Positions 32,731 to 41,087 of a DNA stretch of 52,249 nt are shown piece after piece. Position 1 is the first letter of the stretch. Every line of letters starts with the position of its first letter. This DNA is from Arachnia propionica (GTDB lineage Bacteria; Actinomycetota; Actinomycetes; Propionibacteriales; Propionibacteriaceae). The stretch is taken from NCBI RefSeq assembly GCF_003932785.1, contig NZ_RQYT01000017.1, positions 1-52,249 of the forward strand, read 5' to 3'. The notes beneath the pieces were generated by a model that saw only the letters and a list, made by a program, of their open reading frames with translations, did not search any database and was not told the origin of the DNA. The translations under genes were made by a program, and so were the position numbers.

Positions 32731-35205
32731 ATGACCGAGGAGCCCAGGAGGGCGGACACTCACGGCAATCCACGACGGCGCTGGGCGCTTCCCGGGGCCG
32801 CGATCGGCGCAATCGGGCTCGCAGGATGCTCGTCCGGCGCTGGCACGGGGGGTGGCCACGTCGGCGGCGAGGCGAACCTCCAGCTTCCCGACCTCAACGC
32901 GGTGACGATGCTGGGGCTGCCGGGTGGCACCCTGCTCGGCCTGGGTCTCATCATCTGCGCGCTGGGGTTGGCCTTCGGCATCCTCACCTACGCGCAGCTG
33001 AAGCGGATGCCCGCCCACGAGGCGATGCGCGAGGTCTCGGAACTCATCTATGACACCTGCCGAACCTACCTGAAGCAGCAGGGCCGTTTCCTCATGCTGC
33101 TGTGGGCGTTCATCGCCGCGATCATCGTCGTCTACTACCTCTTCCTCGCGAACTTCGGGGTGGGCAAGACGGCCGTGGTGATCCTCTTCTCCCTCATCGG
33201 CATGGGTGGTTCCTACGCGGTCGCCTGGTACGGCATCCGCGTCAACACCTTGGCCAATTCCCGCACCGCGCACGCCGCGATGGCGGGCAAGCCGTACCCG
33301 TGCCACGACATCCCCCTGCGTTCCGGGATGAGCATCGGCATGGTGCTGATCTCCGTCGAGCTGGCGATGATGCTCGTCATCATGGTGTTCCTGCCCGGCG
33401 AGATCGCCGGTGCGTGCTTCCTCGGATTCGCCATCGGTGAGTCCCTCGGCGCCTCCGCCCTGCGCATCGCGGGCGGCATCTTCACCAAGATCGCGGACAT
33501 CGGCGCCGACCTCATGAAGATCGTCTTCCACATCAAGGAGGACGACGCCCGCAACCCGGGCGTGATCGCCGACTGCACCGGGGACAACGCAGGCGACTCC
33601 GTCGGCCCCTCCGCGGACGGCTTCGAGACCTACGGCGTCACGGGCGTCGCCCTCATCACCTTCATCCTGCTCGGCATCTCCGACCCGCTGATCCAGGTGC
33701 AGCTGCTGGTGTGGATCTTCGTCATCCGCGCGGTCATGGTGGTGGCCTCGGGCATCTCCTACTACGTCAACGCGGCGATGACCCGCGCCAGGTACGCGCA
33801 GGCCGACGAGATGGACTTCGAGGCGCCGCTGACGAACCTCGTGTGGATCACCTCCATCCTGTGCATCGCCCTCACCTTCGCCACCTCCGCCGCCCTCATC
33901 GGCGGGCTCGGCGACGGGCTGTGGTGGAAGCTGTCCCTCATCGTCAGCTGCGGCACCCTCGCCGGGGCCCTCATCCCCGAGCTGGTCAAGGTGTTCACCT
34001 CCACCAACGCCCGCCACACCCGCGAGGTCGTCGTCTCCTCCAACCAGGGGGGCGCGTCGCTCAACATCCTGTCGGGTCTGGTGGCCGGCAACTTCTCCGC
34101 CTACTGGATCGGCCTGGCCATCACGGGCCTCATGGGGCTGGCCTACCTCATCTCCACCCTCGGGCTGGGTCAGATCATGCTCGCCCCGGCGGTGTTCGCC
34201 TTCGGCCTGGTGGCCTTCGGTTTCCTCGGGATGGGGCCGGTGACGATCGCCGTCGACTCCTACGGCCCGGTCACCGACAACGCCCAGTCCGTCTTCGAGC
34301 TGTCCACCATCGAGGAACTGCCGGGCATCCACGACGACCTGCAGCGCGACTACGGGATCACTGCCGACTTCGAGCGGGCCAAGCACTTCCTGGAGGCCAA
34401 CGACGGGGCGGGCAACACCTTCAAGGCCACCGCGAAGCCGGTCCTCATCGGCACCGCCGTCGTCGGCGCCACCACGATGATCTTCTCCATCATGATGGGG
34501 CTGACGAACAAGCTCACCACGGGGCTGGAGAACCTGTCCCTGCTCCACGCCCCCTTCCTGCTGGGCCTGCTGCTCGGCGGCGCCGTCATCTACTGGTTCA
34601 CGGGGGCCTCGATGCAGGCCGTCACCACCGGCGCATACCGGGCGGTGGAGTTCATCCGCAACAACATGCACCTCGACGGCGAGACGAAGGCCTCCGCGGA
34701 GGACTCCAACAAGGTGGTGGCCATCTGCACCCAGTACGCGCAGAAGGGCATGTTCAACATCTTCCTCGGTGTGTTCTTCGCCACCCTCGCCTTCGCCTTC
34801 GCCGAGCCGTTCCTGTTCATCGGATTCCTCGTCGCCATGGCACTGTTCGGGCTGTACCAGGCCATCTTCATGGCGAACGCGGGCGGCGCCTGGGACAACG
34901 CAAAGAAGCTCGTCGAGGTGGATCTGGCCGCGAAGGGGACGGGCCTGCACGACGCCACCGTCGTCGGTGACACCGTCGGTGACCCCTACAAGGACACCTC
35001 CTCGGTGGCCCTCAACCCGGTCATCAAGTTCTCGACGCTGTTCGGGCTGCTCGCCGTCGAGCTGGCGGTCGCGATCGGCGCGCAGGGCGCATCGACCGTC
35101 GCGCATGTGCTGGCGGTGGTCTTCCTGCTGATCTCCGGCTACTTCGTGTACCGGTCCTTCTACGGGATGCGGATCGGCGAGGACCTGAGAGACATCCAGG
35201 TCTGA
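32731..35205 (+). CDS. hppA: Membrane-bound proton-translocating pyrophosphatase (824 aa)
   Basis: Pumps protons while hydrolysing pyrophosphate. About 16 membrane segments and the family motifs are present: I-K-E-D-D-A-R-N-P-G (substrate-site Asp), D-N-A-G-D-S-V-G-P-S-A-D, and D-N-A-K-K near the end with G-D-T-V-G-D-P-Y-K-D-T-S. G-N-T-F-K-A in place of G-N-T-x-A-A points to a potassium-independent enzyme. The V-S-E-L-I-Y-D-T-C-R-T-Y-L segment near 100 marks a subgroup with an N-terminal signal-like extension. Unusually, L30-A-G-C33 follows a hydrophobic stretch and forms a lipobox. ATG 32731 has GGGAGC upstream. Confidence 0.96.
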   Translation: MTEEPRRADTHGNPRRRWALPGAAIGAIGLAGCSSGAGTGGGHVGGEANLQLPDLNAVTMLGLPGGTLLGLGLIICALGLAFGILTYAQLKRMPAHEAMREVSELIYDTCRTYLKQQGRFLMLLWAFIAAIIVVYYLFLANFGVGKTAVVILFSLIGMGGSYAVAWYGIRVNTLANSRTAHAAMAGKPYPCHDIPLRSGMSIGMVLISVELAMMLVIMVFLPGEIAGACFLGFAIGESLGASALRIAGGIFTKIADIGADLMKIVFHIKEDDARNPGVIADCTGDNAGDSVGPSADGFETYGVTGVALITFILLGISDPLIQVQLLVWIFVIRAVMVVASGISYYVNAAMTRARYAQADEMDFEAPLTNLVWITSILCIALTFATSAALIGGLGDGLWWKLSLIVSCGTLAGALIPELVKVFTSTNARHTREVVVSSNQGGASLNILSGLVAGNFSAYWIGLAITGLMGLAYLISTLGLGQIMLAPAVFAFGLVAFGFLGMGPVTIAVDSYGPVTDNAQSVFELSTIEELPGIHDDLQRDYGITADFERAKHFLEANDGAGNTFKATAKPVLIGTAVVGATTMIFSIMMGLTNKLTTGLENLSLLHAPFLLGLLLGGAVIYWFTGASMQAVTTGAYRAVEFIRNNMHLDGETKASAEDSNKVVAICTQYAQKGMFNIFLGVFFATLAFAFAEPFLFIGFLVAMALFGLYQAIFMANAGGAWDNAKKLVEVDLAAKGTGLHDATVVGDTVGDPYKDTSSVALNPVIKFSTLFGLLAVELAVAIGAQGASTVAHVLAVVFLLISGYFVYRSFYGMRIGEDLRDIQV

Positions 35206-35232
35206 CATCCCATTGGTCAGTGGTGACTGGTT

Positions 35233-35256
35233 CCGGCGGCGAGGCATCGCCGCCGG
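35233..35256 (+). terminator. Hairpin after hppA, 36 bases before the DUF4282 gene
   Basis: CCGGCGGCGA (35233-35242), GGCA loop, TCGCCGCCGG (35247-35256): a perfect 10-bp stem. It may terminate hppA or attenuate read-through into the next gene. Confidence 0.6.
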
Positions 35257-35291
35257 TTCCCGTTCCACCCGTTTCTTGGAAGGATTGCCCC

Positions 35292-35750
35292 ATGAGCACG
35301 CCACAGCAGCCGTACGACCCCAACGTCCAGGGCAACGCCTGGGAGCAGTCGCAGCCCACCGGCCAGGTCTGGGATCAGCAGTCGATGGAGGCCTGGGGAA
35401 CCCAGCCGCCGCAGGCCCCCGAGCCCCCTGCGGCCCCAGCCCCGGCTCCCGCCCCGCCGCGGCCGTCATCGGGGTTCATCAGCTCGCTGCTCGACCTCAA
35501 CTTCTCCTCCTTCCTCACCCTCAGGGCCATCAAGGCCACCTATCTGGTGCTGACGGCTGCGTTCGGCCTGCTGGTCCTCATCGACGTCATCACCGCCTTC
35601 ACCCGGGATGCGGGGCACGGCCTGGTGCAGCTCCTCATCGGTGCCGTCACCTTCGTCGCCGGGGCCATCGCGATCCGGGTGGTGCTGGAGGTCGCGTTCG
35701 CGGTGGTGCGCGGCTCCGAGGACATCCGCAGCCAGCTGACTCCACGATGA
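35292..35750 (+). CDS. DUF4282-type membrane protein (152 aa)
   Basis: A 60-residue Gln/Pro/Ala-rich cytoplasmic N-terminus (MSTPQQPYDPNVQG..., poly-PAP at 45-58) precedes a DUF4282-like domain: S-L-L-D-L-N-F-S-S-F-L-T-L, an I-K-A-T-Y-L-V-L-T-A-A-F-G membrane segment, a second one (L-L-I-G-A-V-T-F-V-A-G-A-I-A-I) and an R-V-V-L-E-V-A-F-A-V-V-R tail. The family is of unknown function. ATG 35292 follows GGAAGG with 7 bases between. It is probably co-transcribed with or attenuated from hppA. Confidence 0.85.
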   Translation: MSTPQQPYDPNVQGNAWEQSQPTGQVWDQQSMEAWGTQPPQAPEPPAAPAPAPAPPRPSSGFISSLLDLNFSSFLTLRAIKATYLVLTAAFGLLVLIDVITAFTRDAGHGLVQLLIGAVTFVAGAIAIRVVLEVAFAVVRGSEDIRSQLTPR

Positions 35751-35784
35751 CCTGATCCCCCGCTCGTCGCCCCCGGTGAACCGG

Positions 35785-35790
35785 TAGGTT
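35785..35790 (+). promoter_or_regulatory. -10 box for the femAB-like gene
   Basis: TAGGTT, 7 bases before GTG 35798; no Shine-Dalgarno. Confidence 0.45.
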
Positions 35791-35797
35791 TGGGGCT

Positions 35798-36925
35798 GTG
35801 AGCATCCGCGTCGACACCATCCCCCCCGCCCAGCATCTCGAGTTCATCGAGGCGCTGGGCGAGGCCAGTTTTCTGCAGCTCCCCTCCTGGGGTCAGGCCA
35901 AGCCCGAATGGCGCAGCGAGTCCATCGGTTTCTTCGACGGTGACACCCTCACCGGGGTGGGGCTGGTGCTGTACCGCCAGCTGCCGAAGCTCAAGCGGTA
36001 CCTCGCCTACCTGCCGGAGGGGCCGGTCCTCGACTGGGAACGCACCGACGTCGAGGCCCATCTCGACGCGCTCGTCGCCCATGCCCGTCGCCGGAAGGCG
36101 TTCGCCGTGCGGATCGGCCCGACGGTGGTGCACCGACGCTGGCTCGCCCCCACCGTGAAGGCCGCCATCGCCGACGAGCAGATCTCGGTGCTCTCCGAGG
36201 CCGCCCCGGATGAGACCACCCTCGTCGGGACCCGGGTGATGCGGATGCTGGAGCATCTCGGCTGGCAACCCCAGGGCGAGGGACACGGCTTCGCCGCCGG
36301 GCAGCCGAAGTTCAACTACCAGGTGCGGCTCACGGATGTCGACGGCGCGGCCCTCAGCGACGACGCCCTGCTCAAGGGCATGAACCAGCTGTGGCGTCGC
36401 AACATCAAGAAGGCCGAGAAGCTCGGCGTCACCGTGACCCGCGGCGAGCGCGCCGACCTGGCCCGGTTCCACGAGATCTACCTGGAGACCGCAGCCCGCG
36501 ACGGGTTCGTCGGGCGCGGGCTGGACTACTTCGAGACGATGTGGGACGCCCTCAACCAGGAGACCCCGGATCGGATGCGCGTCTATCTCGCCGAGCACGA
36601 GGGCGACCTCGTCGCCGCGACCACCTGGATCCGGGTGGGGCGGCACGCCTGGTACTCCTACGGTGCCTCCACCACCGCGAAGCGGGAGGTCCGCGGGTCG
36701 AACGCGATCCAGTGGCAGATGATGCGCGACGCCCGGGACGCGGGCGCGACGGTCTACGACCTCAGGGGCATCACCGAGGGGCTGGCCGCGGATGACCCGG
36801 AGATCGGCCTCATCCAGTTCAAGGTGGGCACGGGCGGCGAGGCCGTCGCCCACGTCGGGGAATGGGATCGACCCATCAACCCGCTGCTCCACTTCGCCTT
36901 CCAGCAGTACCTGAAGCGACGGTGA
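35798..36925 (+). CDS. FemAB/FemX-family aminoacyltransferase (375 aa)
   Basis: Transfers amino acids from aminoacyl-tRNA to the peptidoglycan stem peptide (family knowledge). Evidence: F-L-Q-L-P-S-W-G-Q-A-K-P-E-W at the start, paired GNAT-like domains, W-R-R-N-I-K-K-A-E-K and L-E-T-A-A-R-D-G-F in the second domain, and the conserved-type I-Q-F-K-V-G-T-G near the C-terminus. The coiled arm typical of FemA is short, as in FemX. GTG 35798 starts directly after TAGGTT and 7 bases. One base separates it from the Alr-like gene, so they are translationally coupled; together they may shape the interpeptide bridge. Confidence 0.9.
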   Translation: MSIRVDTIPPAQHLEFIEALGEASFLQLPSWGQAKPEWRSESIGFFDGDTLTGVGLVLYRQLPKLKRYLAYLPEGPVLDWERTDVEAHLDALVAHARRRKAFAVRIGPTVVHRRWLAPTVKAAIADEQISVLSEAAPDETTLVGTRVMRMLEHLGWQPQGEGHGFAAGQPKFNYQVRLTDVDGAALSDDALLKGMNQLWRRNIKKAEKLGVTVTRGERADLARFHEIYLETAARDGFVGRGLDYFETMWDALNQETPDRMRVYLAEHEGDLVAATTWIRVGRHAWYSYGASTTAKREVRGSNAIQWQMMRDARDAGATVYDLRGITEGLAADDPEIGLIQFKVGTGGEAVAHVGEWDRPINPLLHFAFQQYLKRR

Positions 36926-36926
36926 C

Positions 36927-37952
36927 ATGACTCTCAGCCTCAACATCGACACCCGCGCCTGGCGGGCCAACGTCAGGTCCCTCCACGACGAGTTCCCCGG
37001 GCTGGTGCCCGTCGCGAAGGGCAACGGCTACGGCTTCGGCCTGGACGTGCTGGCCCGCGAGGCGGCCCGGATGAACGATGACTGCATCGCCGTCGGCATC
37101 GCTCGGGAGGTGGAGGTCGTGCGGGCGGCGGGCTGGAGCCGCGACATCGTCGTGCTCAACCCGTGGCGCCCCTTCGACCCCGTCGCGACTGCGCTGCTGG
37201 ACGACCCCGGGGTCATCACCACCGTCTCCAGGCTGGAGGATCTCGACCAGGTGTCGCGGTCGCATCCGAGGACCCGGGTGCTGGTGGAGATCAGGACATC
37301 GATGAACCGGCACGGCATCACGGCGGAGGAGATCGCCTCGGTGGACGTCTCGTCGGTGACCTTCGAGGGATGGTCGTTGCACTTCCCGCCGACGGGGGTG
37401 CTGGCGGAGGCGCAGCGGCTGGCCTCGGCGGCCGTGGCTCATCAGCGTGGGGCGGTGTGGGTGTCGCACCTGGGGGTCCTCGACTACCGGAAGCTGCGGA
37501 CCCATCTCGGGGTGCGGACCCGGATGCGGATGGGCACGCAGCTGTGGCTGGGGGCGGAGGAGTCGTTGACGACGACCGCGACGGTGCTCGACGTGCACCG
37601 GGTCACGCGGGGGAAGCGGCACGGCTACCACCAGGCGCGGGCGCCGCGCGACGGCTGGATCGTCGTCGTCTCGGGTGGTACGTCGCACGGGATCGCACTG
37701 TCGGCCCCGCCGTCGCAGAAGAGCCTCCGGTCACGGACGGTGACGGTGGCGAAGGGGATGCTGGATGCAGTGGGCATGTCGCTGTCGCCGTTCACGATCG
37801 CCGGGCGGAAGCGCCCGTTCGCGGAACCACCCCACATGCACGGCTCGATGCTGTTCGTCGGCGGGGCCGAGCCGGGGGTCGAGGTCGGCGACGAGATCCC
37901 GGTGACCTGCCGCCTCACGACGACGACCGTCGACGAGCTGCGCTGGAACTGA
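36927..37952 (+). CDS. Alanine-racemase-like PLP protein (341 aa)
   Basis: The N-terminal fold-type III barrel carries V-A-K-G-N-G-Y-G with K31 as the PLP lysine, as in alanine racemase. The C-terminal beta domain lacks the usual I-G-Y-x-D-G-x motif with the second catalytic Tyr; the corresponding segment reads V-V-S-G-G-T-S-H-G-I-A. R-M-R-M-G-T-Q-L-W resembles the R-x-G-x-x-x-Y motif with Leu-Trp in place of Tyr. It may be a racemase for another amino acid or a non-racemase PLP protein. Coupled to the FemAB gene (1-base gap). Confidence 0.8.
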   Translation: MTLSLNIDTRAWRANVRSLHDEFPGLVPVAKGNGYGFGLDVLAREAARMNDDCIAVGIAREVEVVRAAGWSRDIVVLNPWRPFDPVATALLDDPGVITTVSRLEDLDQVSRSHPRTRVLVEIRTSMNRHGITAEEIASVDVSSVTFEGWSLHFPPTGVLAEAQRLASAAVAHQRGAVWVSHLGVLDYRKLRTHLGVRTRMRMGTQLWLGAEESLTTTATVLDVHRVTRGKRHGYHQARAPRDGWIVVVSGGTSHGIALSAPPSQKSLRSRTVTVAKGMLDAVGMSLSPFTIAGRKRPFAEPPHMHGSMLFVGGAEPGVEVGDEIPVTCRLTTTTVDELRWN

Positions 37953-37955
37953 TCC

Positions 37956-38354
37956 TCAGCCCAGCACCGGATCAATGGTGGGGAGCCCCAAGTACTCCGC
38001 CGCTGCGGCCATCCTGGCGTCATGTGTGGCGATCGTGATGGGTTGACCCACCAGGACAGCCGTTGCGAGATGCAGCGCATCAAGGGTCTTGACGTGGCGG
38101 CCGATGGCTTCAGCCAGCACATGGGTCTCGCGGCTGATGTCCCACAACCCGACACGCGCGAGAAGAGGCTGGGCTTCCACCAGAGGGCGACCGTCCCGTC
38201 GTAGTGTTCGAATGATCTCTGTCCGTAGCAGTCGTGAGGAGACGAGGAAGCGGTCCGGGCTCTCAAGCCACCTCAGAAGCCGAGGTCGCTGCGGAACATT
38301 CAGGATCGCGCGGAGCGCCACAGAGGAGTCGAGGTAGACGAGGGCTCCCTGCAT
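37956..38354 (-). CDS. vapC: VapC-type PIN-domain toxin (132 aa)
   Basis: A PIN-domain endoribonuclease: D9 in Y-L-D-S-S, E46 in T-E-I-I-R-T, D92 in K-T-L-D-A-L-H-L-A-T-A and D112 in T-H-D-A-R-M form the acidic metal site. VapC toxins cleave tRNA or rRNA when the antitoxin is degraded. It is downstream of, and 3 bases from, the antitoxin gene. Length is normal. Target RNA unknown. Confidence 0.9.
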   Translation of the reverse strand: MQGALVYLDSSVALRAILNVPQRPRLLRWLESPDRFLVSSRLLRTEIIRTLRRDGRPLVEAQPLLARVGLWDISRETHVLAEAIGRHVKTLDALHLATAVLVGQPITIATHDARMAAAAEYLGLPTIDPVLG

Positions 38355-38357
38355 GAC

Positions 38358-38636
38358 TCAATGATCCCCGCGCATCTCACGGAGCAGTTCCTCGACCTCG
38401 GCGTCCGTGTAGGCAGGACCGCCCGGATGATCCGGCCATGGTGGAGGGTTGGGCGAGGGCGGCGTGTAACGGCCCTCACGCTCCAACCTCAACAGCGTCG
38501 CCTCGAAGTCGTTGACCGTGCTGATCCGCCAGCGTGGCCTGCCTCGTTCGGTCACGATGACGTCGTTGTCGTCGTCAACCTGCTGAAGGGTGGCGGCCGT
38601 GTTCTGGTTCAGCTCGCGTTTGGTGACCGTACGCAT
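38358..38636 (-). CDS. vapB: VapB/Phd-type antitoxin (92 aa)
   Basis: The N-terminus (MRTVTKRELNQNTAATLQQV, then VIVTERGRPRWRIS) has the Phd/YefM-type DNA-binding fold (R-E-L-x-x-N-x-x-x-x-L, then V-x-V-T-x-x-G-x-P). The C-terminal half is Pro-rich and presumably toxin-binding. ATG 38636 was chosen because TACATT is 7 bases upstream with no Shine-Dalgarno and because the family starts there. The palindrome overlapping the -10 supports autoregulation by the toxin-antitoxin complex. Confidence 0.88.
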   Translation of the reverse strand: MRTVTKRELNQNTAATLQQVDDDNDVIVTERGRPRWRISTVNDFEATLLRLEREGRYTPPSPNPPPWPDHPGGPAYTDAEVEELLREMRGDH

Positions 38637-38643
38637 GAGACCA

Positions 38644-38656
38644 AATGTACTACATT
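38644..38656. promoter_or_regulatory. Toxin-antitoxin operator overlapping the -10 box
   Basis: AATGTACTACATT is a 13-bp perfect palindrome. On the minus strand it contains the -10 TACATT (38644-38649), 7 bases before the vapB start, so the VapBC complex could repress by blocking polymerase. Confidence 0.65.
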
Positions 38657-38676
38657 CGTCAGACATTCACGGTCAG

Positions 38677-39066
38677 TCAGTGGATCGCCCATCCCACCGA
38701 CAGCAGTACCACGACCATGAGGAACAAGGCCCACTGGGCTTGTCGACCGTAGTCCTTCCGCTTTGCCCCGGATGCCACCAGAGTGACCAGCCAGGCGATG
38801 AGGTAGCCCACCTGGAGGGCCAGCAGGAGTGCGACTAGCGCCCAGGAGATGGGGATCACCTGGAAACCGAGCAGCAGGATGACCACCCCCTGCACCAACA
38901 GGTCGATGCTGGCCATGTGGAAGACACAACGTCCGGTGAGCCAATAGCCGACGTGATCGTCGCCGGTGGCGGGACGGAGCTGGCGCTGCTCCCTGTCCCC
39001 GGCGACGGCGTGGACGGCGCAGGCCGCGAGCAGCAGGAAACCGGCGACGAGGAACCAGACGTTCAC
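38677..39066 (-). CDS. Four-TM membrane protein of unknown function (129 aa)
   Basis: Four hydrophobic segments are visible (about 4-22, 52-74, 76-98 and 110-128) with a G-R-C-V-F-H-M-A patch after the first. GTG 39066 overlaps the TGA of the upstream gene (GTGA), so it is translationally coupled to the SRPBCC-like gene. No family recognised. The positive-inside pattern is weak. A lipid- or ligand-handling pair with the SRPBCC-like protein is a guess from coupling alone. Confidence 0.75.
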   Translation of the reverse strand: MNVWFLVAGFLLLAACAVHAVAGDREQRQLRPATGDDHVGYWLTGRCVFHMASIDLLVQGVVILLLGFQVIPISWALVALLLALQVGYLIAWLVTLVASGAKRKDYGRQAQWALFLMVVVLLSVGWAIH

Positions 39067-39617
39067 GACCCGTTCTGCTCGGCACGGCTGCGGATCCCGG
39101 CGATCATCTCCCTCCGGATGAGCGCACTCCCGGCCCGGATGAAGGTCCAGTAGGCGCGGAAGAGGACCGCAGCGGAACGGTTCGTCGGCTGGCACAGCGT
39201 GCGGGTCTCGACGAGGGTGCGGGAGTCGTCGGTGGGGGTGAGGCGCCACTCCATGCCGTACTTGAGCCACCCCGGCTCGTTGAAGGCGACGAAGTCGTCG
39301 AAGGAACCGACGGGGCGGGTACGCGGGACGGGCGACCACGGCTTCCCGATCATCGCGACGACGCAGGTGCGGGGCGGTTCCTGCAGCATAGCCGCGTACG
39401 GGGCGAACAGTTCCAGGCAGGTGACATCGTCGGCGACCCGGCCGAGCCCTCGAAGCCGCATGAGGACGCTGCCGACCGGCAGGTCGGTCCAGCGCAACGT
39501 GACGAGGGCCTCCCAGACGCTCTCGACGGGGGCAGCCACGACCCCGAGATGCGCGCTACGGACCGATCCGGCCCCGAGGGCCCGACCGAGTGGCCCCAAC
39601 ACAGTTGTTGATCCCAT
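39063..39617 (-). CDS. SRPBCC-like protein (184 aa)
   Basis: The segment H-L-G-V-V-A-A-P-V-E-S-V-W-E-A-L-V is the first helix of a START/SRPBCC fold; M-E-W-R-L-T-P-T-D-D-S-R-T-L-V-E-T-R-T is the typical strand near the end, and a long C-terminal helix follows (A-Y-W-T-F-I-R-A-G-S-A-L-I-R-R). Ligand unknown. ATG 39617 was chosen: a -10-like TAGGGT lies 8 bases upstream, with no Shine-Dalgarno. The stop overlaps the start of the four-TM gene. Confidence 0.78.
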   Translation of the reverse strand: MGSTTVLGPLGRALGAGSVRSAHLGVVAAPVESVWEALVTLRWTDLPVGSVLMRLRGLGRVADDVTCLELFAPYAAMLQEPPRTCVVAMIGKPWSPVPRTRPVGSFDDFVAFNEPGWLKYGMEWRLTPTDDSRTLVETRTLCQPTNRSAAVLFRAYWTFIRAGSALIRREMIAGIRSRAEQNGS

Positions 39618-39625
39618 ACCCGGCA

Positions 39626-39631
39626 ACCCTA
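39626..39631 (-). promoter_or_regulatory. -10 box for the SRPBCC-like gene
   Basis: TAGGGT on the minus strand, 8 bases before ATG 39617. Confidence 0.4.
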
Positions 39632-39649
39632 CCCACCCTCGGCCAGGGA

Positions 39650-41074
39650 TCAAGGCCGGTGGCGGCCCGGGATTCCGGCGGCCTCGGCCTCCGTCGCCAG
39701 CGTCGGCTCGTCGATACCGGCGAGCCGCTCACCGTCGTTGAGGATGCCGCCGATCGGGTCCGGGACGTCCGGGGTGCGGAGGATGTCGCGTCCCGGCTTG
39801 GCCGCGTCGCGGAGGCAGTCGACGAGGATCCACAGCTCCACCCCGACCCGCAGCAGCAGGGCCAGCAGGTAGAGGTTCGGGTTGCCGCTGCGCTGCAGCG
39901 TGAGATGCTTCGACAGATACCCCCACACCGCCAGCCAGTACAGCACCTGGGTGACGGTGAACGCGATGAGCTGCGGACGCCTGGGGGCCGCCAGGACCAG
40001 CGCGAACAGCAGCCACAGCCCGGCCTGGGGGCCGAAGGACGCGCCGAGGAGCAGCGTCGGGAACAGGAACAGGGCGACGACCGTCCCGAGGCGGGGACGC
40101 AGCCGACGCAGGTACAGCCACGTCACGATGAGGACCAACGCCAAGCAGGTCAGCATGAAACCGAGGGACCCGGCGGCGCGCACCTCCCAGCCGAGGAACC
40201 GCATCGCGAACAGCAACGACCCGTACCCGGCCTCCCGGCTGAGCTCCCCGCGGTAGAAGGCGAGCACCAGTTGGGGTTTGCTCAGCAGCAACGGCAGGTG
40301 AACGACGGCGAGGGCCGCGGCGGCGGGACCGAGGAACCGGAACACCTCCCGGACCTGCGTCCGCAACGCCATCGTCAGGGCGACGGCGAGGATCACCGCC
40401 ACGGCGGTCAGTGACACCCCCGCCGCCAGTCCCAGCACGAGACCGGCGACGGCCGGGCGCGACCTCGCGAACTGGAGCAGTCCGAGCGCGCACAGGGCGA
40501 TGCCCAGCAGGTCGTAGGAGATCAGCCCCGACGCCAACACCACGGGGGAAGCCGCGATGAGCAGCCCGTCCCACGTCGGGCGTCGGGCCTCCAGGGCGTC
40601 GCGGCCGAGGAAGCTCACGCACACCACGAGCACGAGGAAACTCACGAACAGGATCACCACGACGAGCCCGAAGTAGACCTGGGCCTGATCCAGCTGCACG
40701 TCGAGGGCGCTGCCCGCGGACCCGGGTGTCGGGACACCGCCCGGTCGCAGCCACTTCGTGAGCAGGACCACGACGAGCAGGACCAGGCCCAGCAGCGGCG
40801 GGTGCAGCATCGGGTCGGAGCCGAGCGGCAGGGCGCCCTCGCCGAAGTGCTGGCTCGTCCAGGCGACGGAGATGTCGGAGTAGCACAGCCGGATGAACGC
40901 GTCGACGTTGTCGCGGGACGAGGTCTGGATGCACGGCAGCTGCCGCACCGTCAGCACGAGGAACAGCAGCGTCGCGACGAGGATGCTCCACAGGAGCGGG
41001 TTGAACCAACGCCCGGCGGGGCGGGCGAACCTGCCCATGGGACCGCCGAGTCCGGCGAGCAGCGCATTCCTCAT
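39650..41074 (-). CDS. Polytopic membrane protein, glycosyltransferase-87-like (474 aa)
   Basis: About ten to twelve membrane segments, with a D-N-V-D-A-F-I-R-L-C-Y-S-D-I periplasmic loop after the first and a G-R-x-A-L/E-A-R-R-P loop inside. The layout (large first loop with acidic residues, multi-pass core, soluble C-terminus) fits GT-C-fold polyprenol-linked glycosyltransferases such as GT87 (alpha-mannosyltransferase-like) that decorate lipoarabinomannan-type glycans in Actinobacteria. Family membership is tentative. ATG 41074 is preceded by TAGGTT-CTGACGC and lies 10 bases after the PBP stop, so the gene is probably transcribed from its own leaderless promoter inside the PBP end. Confidence 0.75.
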   Translation of the reverse strand: MRNALLAGLGGPMGRFARPAGRWFNPLLWSILVATLLFLVLTVRQLPCIQTSSRDNVDAFIRLCYSDISVAWTSQHFGEGALPLGSDPMLHPPLLGLVLLVVVLLTKWLRPGGVPTPGSAGSALDVQLDQAQVYFGLVVVILFVSFLVLVVCVSFLGRDALEARRPTWDGLLIAASPVVLASGLISYDLLGIALCALGLLQFARSRPAVAGLVLGLAAGVSLTAVAVILAVALTMALRTQVREVFRFLGPAAAALAVVHLPLLLSKPQLVLAFYRGELSREAGYGSLLFAMRFLGWEVRAAGSLGFMLTCLALVLIVTWLYLRRLRPRLGTVVALFLFPTLLLGASFGPQAGLWLLFALVLAAPRRPQLIAFTVTQVLYWLAVWGYLSKHLTLQRSGNPNLYLLALLLRVGVELWILVDCLRDAAKPGRDILRTPDVPDPIGGILNDGERLAGIDEPTLATEAEAAGIPGRHRP

Positions 41075-41081
41075 GCGTCAG

Positions 41082-41087
41082 AACCTA
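41082..41087 (-). promoter_or_regulatory. -10 box for the GT87-like gene
   Basis: TAGGTT on the minus strand, overlapping the PBP stop region and 7 bases before ATG 41074. Confidence 0.4.

Noticed and set aside
32554-35469. 971-aa open frame antisense to hppA
   Set aside because: It is an Asp/Glu/Gly/Arg/His-rich shadow of hppA in a high-GC genome; it has no family similarity and covers several real genes. The same applies to the long frames opposite gltA, the PBP, the Atg22-like gene and prs.
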